Source: Planctomycetota bacterium (GTDB lineage: Bacteria; Planctomycetota; Planctomycetia; Pirellulales; Pirellulaceae). Taken from it: a stretch of 37,822 bases of DNA. The notes under the pieces were generated by a model that worked only from the letters and a program-made list of their open reading frames with translations, ran no database searches and was not told the DNA's origin. Within the stretch, counting starts at the first letter, position 1. Each line of letters opens with the position of its first letter. Below, one piece after another: positions 1 through 8,500 of this stretch. The DNA lies in assembly GCA_029259935.1 (NCBI GenBank), contig JAJDEH010000193.1, positions 1 through 37,822 of the forward strand. The letters run 5' to 3'. Position numbers and translations under genes: made by a program.

Positions 1-291
1 CAGCTTGATGAATTCACTCTTGAGAAAGTGATTGCCGAAGCAAACCGGTGGCTGTTGGCCGGTCAAAGTTGCTTCGCCGAGCAAGTGAAATCACTGGGCC
101 CAAAACTGCCCAGCGGCGAGCCCCCGCCCAATTCGAACAACTCCTCGATCGAATCATCTTGGCTGCCGACGCCTAGCGAACTCCCGGACGATCCACCCAA
201 TCGCCCTCCTCAGCCATGCCATGCGCATGCAATGGACAACTACCTTTGGTCTCAGGTCGTTCAAGCAAAAATCGCATCCTCGTGCAAGTAG
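1..291 (+). CDS. Possible 3' end of an unidentified gene (partial)
   Basis: The first frame is open from base 1 to a TAG at 289-291, giving 96 residues with no start required inside the window. The first 35 residues (LDEFTLEKVIAEANRWLLAG and following) look like ordinary coding sequence. The rest is proline-rich and compositionally odd, so the reading frame may have been lost or the end may be non-coding. I do not recognise the family. It could be the tail of a mobile-element gene, since such genes often end beside housekeeping genes. It converges on guaA. Bases 292-581 hold only overlapping short frames on both strands and I see nothing convincing there. Confidence 0.25.
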   Translation, partial: QLDEFTLEKVIAEANRWLLAGQSCFAEQVKSLGPKLPSGEPPPNSNNSSIESSWLPTPSELPDDPPNRPPQPCHAHAMDNYLWSQVVQAKIASSCK

Positions 292-581
292 GCGACAGAT
301 TTCAAACGAAAGCGCCGCCGGCTCTTTTGCCAAAATAGAAAATCCGCCAGGCCGTCCATGGTCTCGACAACGAGATTTCGGTTCCGGTGGAGAGCCCGCA
401 TGAGAATCTCCACATTCGACTGCTGCCGCGATTGATGGCATCCTGCGCTTCGCCGCGTTGTCCTGTTGTTCATGACCGACGTTTTACGGATTCTGGCGCG
501 GATCGAGCCGGGGAGTGTGGCATCGCTCCAGACTACGATGAAGATGGCCGTTGGACAAAAGGGGTGTTGAAGCGCCGCGCC

Positions 582-2174
582 TCATTCCCACTCGATGGTC
601 GCCGGCGGCTTACTGCTGATGTCATAAGTGACGCGATTGACGCCCTTCACTTCATTGATAATGCGCGTCGACATATGGGCCAGCAATTCGTAGGGCAGAT
701 GCGTCCAGTCGGCGGTCATGAAATCGGTGGTGTCGACACAGCGAATGGCGACCGCGTTGTCGTAGGTGCGGGCGTCTCCCATCACGCCGACGCTTTGCAC
801 CGGCAGCAACACGGCGAAAGCCTGCGCCGTTTGACGATAAAGTCCTGCCGCCTTGATTTCGTCGACGACGATCGCATCCGCCTCGCGCAGCACGTCCAGC
901 TTTTCGCGCGTGACTTCGCCCAGGCAGCGCACCGCCAATCCGGGGCCCGGGAATGGGTGCCGCCATACCAGGTCTTCCGGCAGTCCCAATTCCAAACCCA
1001 AACGCCGCACTTCGTCCTTGAATAGATCCCGCAGCGGCTCGATCAATTGAAATCCCAGTTCGTCGGGCAGGCCGCCGACGTTGTGATGCAGCTTGATGGT
1101 CGCGGCCGGACCGTCGGGCGCGGCTCCGCTTTCAATCACGTCGGGATAAAGGGTGCCCTGCGCCAGGAACTCGGCATTCGCGATCCCTTCGGCCTCTTGC
1201 TTAAAGCATTCAATAAACGCATGGCCGATTCGACGCCGCTTTTCCTGAGGTTCGGTAATGCCATCCAGCGCCGCGAGGAATCGATCTTCCGCTTCGACCA
1301 CGTGCAAGTCGGCCTGAAAGTGATTTGAAAATTCGGCGATGACCGAATCTTGCTCGGCCTTGCGCAGCAATCCGTTATCGACCAGGATGCACGACAACTG
1401 GCTGCCGATCGCCTTGTACAACAACGCCGCGGTCACCGAAGAATCGACGCCGCCCGATAACCCGCAGATCACGCGCCGCGTGCCGACCCGTTCTCGAATG
1501 TTGGCAATCGTTTCCTTGGCAAAGTCGCCCAGATGCCAAGTGCCGGTGCATTGGCAGACCGAGGTCAAAAAGTTGTGCAGCAGCGAGCCGCCCAGCGGAG
1601 TGTGCGTTACTTCCGGATGGAATTGCAGGCCGTAAACCGGCAGCGTGCGATGACGCACCGCGGCGATGGGACAAGTCTCGGTTCGCGCCAGCGGCACGAA
1701 TTCGTCGGACACTTGCGAAACTTGGTCACCGTGGCTCATCCAAACTTGCGTCTGTTCGGGAATGCCGGCGAACAGTTCGTCTTCTGACGTGACGTGGCAT
1801 TGCGCGCGGCCGTATTCGCGCGTGCTGGTGCTGGCGACCTTGCCTCCAAGCGCTTCACAAGCCAGTTGCATCCCGTAGCAGATGCCCAAAACCGGAATGT
1901 CCAAATGGAAGATCTCGTCGCGGCATTTGGGCGCGGCGGATTCGTAAACGCTGGAAGGTCCGCCGGAAAGAATAATCCCGCGCGGGTTATGCCGGCGGAT
2001 CTGTTCGGCGGTTATGCTGTGCCGCACGATCTCGCAGTACACATTCTGTTCGCGAACGCGCCGTGCAATAAGCTGCGAGTACTGCGAGCCAAAATCGAGC
2101 ACCAACACGCGTTCGGTCGCGATGCCCTGATTTTTCTGGTCGACGGAAGTGGTCGCTGTCGTTAAATTATCCAT
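582..2174 (-). CDS. guaA: GMP synthase (glutamine-hydrolysing)
   Basis: Converts XMP to GMP using ATP and glutamine, the last step of guanine nucleotide synthesis, in the cytoplasm. The N-terminal class I glutamine amidotransferase domain shows the nucleophile in GICYGMQ (Cys99) and the partner His186/Glu188 in QFHPE. The ATP-pyrophosphatase domain has the P-loop SGGVDSS at 240-246. The C-terminal dimerisation domain ends with the family-typical [20 protein letters not shown] four codons upstream (2186) is also open, but the ATG at 2174 has a GGAG six bases before it, and that GGAG lies inside the longer version. I therefore take the 530-residue form, close to the usual 525. The gene stands alone and follows a terminator that closes the upstream methyltransferase gene. 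Confidence 0.97.
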   Translation of the reverse strand: MDNLTTATTSVDQKNQGIATERVLVLDFGSQYSQLIARRVREQNVYCEIVRHSITAEQIRRHNPRGIILSGGPSSVYESAAPKCRDEIFHLDIPVLGICYGMQLACEALGGKVASTSTREYGRAQCHVTSEDELFAGIPEQTQVWMSHGDQVSQVSDEFVPLARTETCPIAAVRHRTLPVYGLQFHPEVTHTPLGGSLLHNFLTSVCQCTGTWHLGDFAKETIANIRERVGTRRVICGLSGGVDSSVTAALLYKAIGSQLSCILVDNGLLRKAEQDSVIAEFSNHFQADLHVVEAEDRFLAALDGITEPQEKRRRIGHAFIECFKQEAEGIANAEFLAQGTLYPDVIESGAAPDGPAATIKLHHNVGGLPDELGFQLIEPLRDLFKDEVRRLGLELGLPEDLVWRHPFPGPGLAVRCLGEVTREKLDVLREADAIVVDEIKAAGLYRQTAQAFAVLLPVQSVGVMGDARTYDNAVAIRCVDTTDFMTADWTHLPYELLAHMSTRIINEVKGVNRVTYDISSKPPATIEWE

Positions 2175-2215
2175 CCTTGTCTCCAAATTCGTCTTCGCCC
2201 GCCTGCCTCGAAAAC

Positions 2216-2251
2216 GACTAAAAACGAAAATCCCGCCACAAGTGGCGGGAT
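2216..2251 (-). terminator. Rho-independent terminator
   Basis: A perfect 10-bp stem (ATCCCGCCAC / GTGGCGGGAT, 2230-2251) with a two-base loop is followed on the minus strand by TTTTCGTTTTT. It sits between the methyltransferase stop (2423) and the guaA start, so it ends methyltransferase transcription before guaA. Confidence 0.85.
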
Positions 2252-2422
2252 CGTTTCATTATAGGATTGAAAAACTATCTCGGGTAGGTACCGCTTGGCA
2301 AGTGAACGGGGCAAAATTTCAGCACCGTCTGCCGAGGATGTGCTGTCACCGGTGAAAACACTCCATTGTTTGCCAGCATTTCCAGCGTAGCTCGTCGGGA
2401 CGGGCTCCTGTTCCTCGACTTC

Positions 2423-3316
2423 CTAGCCCGGTTGGCCGGTCGTTCGCACAAACACAAACTCGTTGCAGCCGTGACCGATCGACGTTGAAAGTTCCAACAA
2501 CGTAAATCCGCGGTCTCGCAGGAAACGGAAGATCTGTTCGGGGCGGGCGACTTCGAATGGCCAGCCGCCGACCCAATCGACCAAGTCGTACCAACCGTGC
2601 ATCCCGCGTGACTGCGATTCGCGAAACCAATGGGCGAACGGAGCGAACGGGTTTCGAAGCGTCACCAGTCGCAACCAACATGCCAGCAAAGTGACCACCA
2701 GCCGCTTCAGGAATAACACGCCGCCCACCGCGCCCGCGAACAAGGGACGAACCATTCGCGGCAGCCATTGGTAGATCCGCTTGATGCCGCTCCAGATGCG
2801 CGAAACGTACAGTTGGTCGTTATAGATCGCCAGAACGATCTTTCCCCCGGGAGTTACCAACGGCACGAGATTCTCGATTGCGGTCCACATGCTGCCGGTG
2901 TGGTGCGCCACACCCCAACAGTAGACCACGTCGAACGTACCTAGCGTTCTCATGAAGTCGCGATCGAGTAGCGAACCGGCGTGGATTTCCCAGTTTGACG
3001 GGTCGCTGCCAAATCGCTGCTTCATCTCCCGCGTACAGGCCACGCTTTCCGCATCAAAGTCGAATGAGGTGACCTGGGCACCCAGACGGTTGGCGGCCAA
3101 ACTGAACAGGCCGCTGCCACTGCCCGCGTCCAGAAACCGCTGCTCGTGTAGATCGTCGCCAGGCAGCAGAGCCAACAACGAGCGCCGCGCGGCATCGATT
3201 CGCTCCTCGTCGACCGTGGCCAGGAACCGCTTCCAGTTCTTGCCGAACGCAAATCGTTCGTCGTCTGACGACCGGGGCATCGAAGTTTCAACGTCGCGTT
3301 CCATGGATGCGGCCAT
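2423..3316 (-). CDS. Class I SAM-dependent methyltransferase
   Basis: A 297-residue Rossmann-fold methyltransferase. Motif I is FLDAGSGSGLFSLAA (residues 61-75), the acidic end of strand 2 is in SFDFDAES (84-91), and FDVVYCWGVAHH (128-139) is the motif IV region, with PGGKIVLAIYND after it. This pattern is typical of UbiG/UbiE-like small-molecule methyltransferases. The hydrophobic, basic stretch at about 175-220 (PRMVRPLFAGAVGGVLFLKRL and following) may be membrane-associated. The substrate cannot be read from the sequence. The start at 3316 lacks a strong ribosome-binding site, and in-frame ATGs at residues 5 and 13 are alternatives. It is transcribed alone and ends at the terminator at 2216-2251. 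Confidence 0.85.
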   Translation of the reverse strand: MAASMERDVETSMPRSSDDERFAFGKNWKRFLATVDEERIDAARRSLLALLPGDDLHEQRFLDAGSGSGLFSLAANRLGAQVTSFDFDAESVACTREMKQRFGSDPSNWEIHAGSLLDRDFMRTLGTFDVVYCWGVAHHTGSMWTAIENLVPLVTPGGKIVLAIYNDQLYVSRIWSGIKRIYQWLPRMVRPLFAGAVGGVLFLKRLVVTLLACWLRLVTLRNPFAPFAHWFRESQSRGMHGWYDLVDWVGGWPFEVARPEQIFRFLRDRGFTLLELSTSIGHGCNEFVFVRTTGQPG

Positions 3317-3428
3317 CTTAAGCGCGCCGGCGGCCCTTCGGCAAGCTGTAGGTCTCGCTCGCTGAGCGTTGCCCGTGGCGATACGCGGAAACAGATCGCT
3401 TGCGGCAAGCGGCCCCAGGGGCGAAGTC

Positions 3429-3457
3429 TTGCATTTAAGACATATTGTCTTTATATT
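3429..3457 (+). promoter_or_regulatory. Promoter with palindromic operator in its spacer
   Basis: TTGCAT (3429-3434) and TATATT (3452-3457) are separated by exactly 17 bases and resemble a sigma70-type -35/-10 pair. A perfect 15-bp dyad, AAGACA-TAT-TGTCTT (3437-3451), fills the spacer, the classic position for a repressor operator. The first gene of the TPR/DUF1583 operon starts about 95 bases downstream. Nearly the same palindrome occurs at 25238-25252 before another exported-protein gene. Confidence 0.55.
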
Positions 3458-3551
3458 CGTACTAGTTTGTGGTGCGGCCTCATTCGTGGCTTGTGCCCTG
3501 CTCAGCGAATTGCCGCGATTAGACCCACTCTTCTTTCAAGAGATTTGATCT

Positions 3552-5471
3552 ATGTCTTGCCATCCCGCGATTTTGCCCCGTGTCACGGTCTTGTGTTCGA
3601 TGTTGCTGGCCGCGCTTTTGGCGAACCATCGCGTTTCCGCCCAGGAGGCACCTCGGCTGTTCGATTTCTTTAGTCGCGCGACCGATGCCAAATCGGCCAA
3701 AGAAGCGCAAGCCCATTTCGACAAGGCGCAGCAGCTTGAGGCGGCCGGCGACCAGGATAAGGCCGCCACCGAATATCTCAATGCTCTACGCAAAAGTCCC
3801 CAGACGGTGGGCAGCCAAGGGTACCGGGTTGTCCGCTTCTTTCAGCGGGCCGACCGCGTCGACGAACTGATGGCGGTGCTGAGTAAGACGGATCTAAGTC
3901 GATTCGGCCAATATAATGCGGTCTCCAATATGTATCGCTACCTAATGGACGACCAAAAGCACCGCGAGGCCGGCTTTCAATTGTTTCACCAAGCCTGGGA
4001 AGCCTTCCCCAAGCAACGGCTGGATTTACTGGGAACCGTTTATCGCGAGGACGTATGGCAATCGCCGAAGATGTTTGCCTACGCTCACCAGGTGTTGATC
4101 ACCGAGGACACCGCGATCGACAACAACCCTTGGGCCGGGATGCAGCGAATTATGTCGTACGGCGGTGAGGGAGTCGCCAATGGCGTCGGCACGCGAATCA
4201 TTGCCGCCGCGCGACAACACGACAAGACCCAGTCTCTTTCAAAAGAGATCTTGGAAAAGCTGGAACGCAAGCCCCGTTGGCTGGGTGGTCAAGCACTGCT
4301 CGCGGCGCTTGACGCCCGCGAAGGACATGGGAAACAGGCCGCGGACCGGGTTCACACGCTGCTTGCTTCACCTGCCGCGCCGATGCCACTACAAACTCGC
4401 TGGATGCTGAGCCAGGAATTCGAGGGAATTGACGAACTGCAAACACTGGCGGTCGAATTGTTGGAAGGAGTTCGTCCGGAACTGTTGGCGAGCAACAATG
4501 GATTCGGCTTCAGTGCGGCTCGGCGCCTGGTGGAGATGTATGCGCGACAAGGCCGCAGGCAAGACGCCCGCAAGTTGGTGCGGGATTTCATGGAAGGCAA
4601 GGATTACAGCGTTTATGGACGCGGCAATCCCGGCTACGGCGAGTACCAGGAATTGCAAAACATCATCGGGGCCGGCCCGGTGTTGGTCAAAATCGGCTTC
4701 CCCTTGGATGCCGTGCGGATGTACAAAGCCGCGATGAACGATGCCGACAAGATAGAAAAGGCAAAGCGCTGGTACGGCGGTTCGGACTATTTGACTCGCC
4801 AGCTTCAAGAAGGGCTGCGGCAGGCGGAAGCGGCGGTCACTCCCGATGCCTTGGCGACCGCCCTGCATGACTGGATTAAACCCGACGCGAAACAGGCGGG
4901 CGAGGCGGTCGGCCTGATGCTGTCCGTCGAACCGCGGGCGGTATCCGACGCGACCATCCGCAGCGAATTCCAAGCCGCCCTGGAGGCGACCGCCGAATCG
5001 GCCGCTGGGAAGGATGCGGTGGCGAAGGTTGGCCAGGACATCCGCGGCCTGTTGTCAGAGCATCAAGACGACGTTTCACTGCTGGTTTCCAGCTTCTTGG
5101 TCTCCCAGACCGTCAAGAACAAGGAACATCGCCTGCTCGCACTGAAACGTCTTGCCGAATTCGTCGCGGCTCATCCGTTGGTGAAAATAGAAATGGGCAA
5201 GCAGCCCACTAAACAGCAGCGTTCCGAAGCCGTCCATCGCCTGCCGATTTGGGTCGTGGCTCGCGAAGCTTTGCAGGATGATGACGAAGATGTTCGGAAG
5301 CTGGGCGAGGCGCTCGCCGACCATGCCTTAGCCGCCGCTGAACGACAGACGGACGCAAGCTGGGCGTTGGCCCTGCTGCGCGAGTGGGGGCATGTGGAAC
5401 TTACCCGCGGAAATAAGCAAGAGGCGGAAGAGAAATGGTCCAACATGCTGGACTTGATCTTTAACACTTAA
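3552..5471 (+). CDS. Exported TPR-like protein, partner of the DUF1583 protein
   Basis: A 639-residue protein with an N-terminal signal peptide (hydrophobic VTVLCSMLLAALLANHRVSA, cleavage expected before QEAP). After it come helical repeats of TPR type; the clearest begins at about residue 50 (AHFDKAQQLEAAGDQDKAA). The rest is alpha-helical and rich in Ala, Leu and Gln. No catalytic motif is visible, so a scaffold or protein-binding role is likely. It ends 49 bases before the giant DUF1583-type gene, on the same strand and behind the same promoter, so the two are probably co-transcribed. The start ATG has a weak AAGAG about nine bases upstream. The family appears confined to planctomycetes as far as I recall; its function is unknown. 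Confidence 0.8.
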   Translation: MSCHPAILPRVTVLCSMLLAALLANHRVSAQEAPRLFDFFSRATDAKSAKEAQAHFDKAQQLEAAGDQDKAATEYLNALRKSPQTVGSQGYRVVRFFQRADRVDELMAVLSKTDLSRFGQYNAVSNMYRYLMDDQKHREAGFQLFHQAWEAFPKQRLDLLGTVYREDVWQSPKMFAYAHQVLITEDTAIDNNPWAGMQRIMSYGGEGVANGVGTRIIAAARQHDKTQSLSKEILEKLERKPRWLGGQALLAALDAREGHGKQAADRVHTLLASPAAPMPLQTRWMLSQEFEGIDELQTLAVELLEGVRPELLASNNGFGFSAARRLVEMYARQGRRQDARKLVRDFMEGKDYSVYGRGNPGYGEYQELQNIIGAGPVLVKIGFPLDAVRMYKAAMNDADKIEKAKRWYGGSDYLTRQLQEGLRQAEAAVTPDALATALHDWIKPDAKQAGEAVGLMLSVEPRAVSDATIRSEFQAALEATAESAAGKDAVAKVGQDIRGLLSEHQDDVSLLVSSFLVSQTVKNKEHRLLALKRLAEFVAAHPLVKIEMGKQPTKQQRSEAVHRLPIWVVAREALQDDDEDVRKLGEALADHALAAAERQTDASWALALLREWGHVELTRGNKQEAEEKWSNMLDLIFNT

Positions 5472-5520
5472 CGGACAAGTGGATATCTCCGTCCTTCCAA
5501 AAAATTAAGGAGTCGCAAAC

Positions 5521-8500
5521 ATGTGGCTGCCATCTCGTCATCGAATTTTCTCGCTTGTTGTGACGTTCTTCCTCGGCTTGATGGTTGTCGCGGCCGGCCA
5601 AGTTCGCGCGCAAGAACAGGAAGAGGCGAAGACTAAGGCCGGCAAGAAGGCCGCGCCGACCGTCGAGCAAATGAGTCGCGCCCTAGAGGTCGCTCGTCTG
5701 TCGGCCGACAACGGCATGCACAACCTTTCACTGCGGGCCGTCCGACGCGCCTTGGAGTCGGGCGATGCCGGGAACGCCAAGTCGGGACTGTCGATTTTCA
5801 CCAATCCGCTGAAGATTTTTCAACCGGCGGGCAGCGCGAACCCGCCGGAGGATCCTAGCCAGCGAGACCAGCGGATCGAGCAGCAATTGCGTACGTTGAG
5901 CCAGTCGTGGTCCGCCCATGACGCGCCGGCCAAGGACGTTTATGAAACGCTGGTGGCCGTGGTGCTGCCGGAATCCGATGCGAAGCGGATTCGCTGGCGC
6001 CCGAGTTCCCTGGGCATGGACCCGTCCAACGTCAATGCGGAACAGACCAGCGCACGGCAGGCCCTTTCGCCGCGCAGCGTGGGAGCCATCCTGGTCGAGT
6101 GGGCACGTCGGGCTGATGCCGAGAGCGACTTGCAAGCCAAGCTAGAAGCACGAGTCGCGAATGCCACCGATAAGCTCGCTGGCCACGTGATGCTGGGCCA
6201 AATCGCGTTGGCGACGGACGATGCCGAGCGAGCCAACCAACATTTGGCAGCGCTTGGCGAAATAGTCGCCAACGACAAGCAACCCAAAACCGCCGAGTTG
6301 GTCTGCCATCTGGCGATTCCAGCCTTGCAGAACGCCGCCGTCAGCCGCGCGGCCCTCCCCTTGGTTGAAGCGCATTGCCAACATGGCATCGCCGCCCGCC
6401 TAGCGCGAAACGGCATTCTGGAACCGCACGCCTCGCTGCTGCTGATGGCGGCACGCGCCAGCTTTAAAGTCGACGATGCGAAGGCGGGCATCCGCTTGCT
6501 GAATTCCTATCTCGACTTTCACAAACCCAATAATGATCGCTATTCGGGCGACTATGGGATTCAACTGAGTAAGCGGCAGATGGAAACGGTGGCCGCGGAA
6601 TTGATCTCGGCCCAACAGTTGGGAGAAGCATTGCGGATCCTTGAGATGCGCGGCGAACTAAAAGTCAGCCGGCGCTCGTCGGGTGTGGGGTCGCCGCGAT
6701 TCGCCCTGGATTTGGCGCGCCACCTGCAATCACTGCCGGCCGACGAGCGATACGAGCTGCTGTACAACGCCACCATGCCCACGGGAAGCCGCCCGGGCTT
6801 GTTTGCGATCACGGTCTTCATTCCCGATCAACGGCCTCCCGCGATCTTCTTGCCCGAAGGCAAGCCGCTTTCGATTCCAGGGTATGGTGCGCTGCGCGAC
6901 GTGTTTAGCACCGGCGAAATGCTTGTCGAAACCGCCGAAGAGGTTGACAAGCTAAGCGATCTCACCGGCGAGTTGGATCAGCTCGCCCAAAAGAAAGTCG
7001 ATGGTGCCAAGGAGCTGTTGATTTTGGCCAAAATTCGACAAGGCGGAGGCGAAGCCGCCTTGTTGGACGTCGCCAATTTGGCCGACCAAATGGCCGCCAA
7101 CCTGCCCAAGCAAGGGGACTACAGCAAGCAACTGTCCACGGAAAATTACCTCATCGCCTGCCAGTGCCTGAATGAGCCGGCCTTGGTCTTGCACGCCGAG
7201 CGGATGCTGAAGAACCTCGTGCAACATTCCAAACGAGTCCAAGACGGATTTGTGCGGCCTTATCTGCGCCGCGCTCTGGCGCTGGCCACGATCAAGACAA
7301 AGCAGGGCGATTCGAAACTTCTCGCCCCGGCGGATTTCAAGGATTGGCAGGCCGTCTCGCATCCGCATGCCGCCAGCCGATATGCCGGCCCGGTTTCTCC
7401 GCTGTGGATCGAACACGAAGGCCACATCCACAACATCGCCAACGACGAAGAAAGCTTGTTGTATTTTAGATATCCGTTGACCGGCACCTTTGAAATCTCG
7501 GTCGACTCGACCGACGACGGCTGGGCGGAAGGTGAACTTTCGTTCGGAGGATTGTACTACGAATTCGGCGGCTATTTGCCTCGCGGATATGTATGGGGAA
7601 TGGGTCGGCACGGGATCGTGCGGCAACCCTGTTCGTACTTGCGACGCGGCGAGTTCAATCGCGAGTCGATGGACGTCGGACCCGAAGGTGCCACGTTTCG
7701 GATCAATGGTGTGCCCGTTTACCAAGACAAGGGTTCGACCGCGGGCAGCCCCTGGTTTGCACTTTATAACTACGGTGAGCGGAATCCAGTCTATCGCAAC
7801 GTGCGTCTCACGGGTAATCCGACGATCCCGCGCGAGGTCCACTTGATTGATGACAGCGCGATGCGAGGGTGGAGTTCGAGGTATTACGCCGAGTCGCAAC
7901 CTGAGCCGATTGTCGCCGCCACTTCTCGGCGTATTTCCACCGGCCTTTACGATTGGACCGTCAGCGAAGGGGTACTCGAAGGACGCCTAGGCGAGATGAT
8001 GCCTAGCGGACCAGAAAGCTTGATCTATTATGGCCGCCCTTTGTTCGACGGCGAGACGATCAGCTACGAATTCTTCCACGTACCGGGTCGATACGAAGTT
8101 CATCCCACCGTCGGCCGCCTGGCATTCTTGCTGCGGGAAGATCATGTCGGGCTGCACTGGCTGACCAGGTCGGCCATGGAGTGGACGGCGATCACCGCGG
8201 ATAACGAAGTCGTGGTGGCGGAAGACCAGCAGCACGACGGCAGCCTGCCGCTCAAAGCCAATGATTGGAATTCACTGACGATTTCGCTGTCCAAGAACCA
8301 TGTCGTCTTGCAACTAAATGGAACGAAAATATACCGGCGTAAGTTGCGTGACGACGACCACCGGCTGTTCGGGCTGTTCCATTTCAAGAATCAATCGGCG
8401 GTCAAGGTTCGCAACGTTGTGTTGAAGGGCGACTGGCCCGAAAAACTGAGCGACACTCAGCTTGCCAATCTGAGTGCCGTGCGCAACTCGGTAACCAACG

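Noticed and set aside
6952..7899. 315-residue minus-strand frame inside the DUF1583-type gene
   Set aside because: It is antisense to a clearly coding frame; long antisense frames are expected in GC-rich DNA. The same holds for 9097-10029.
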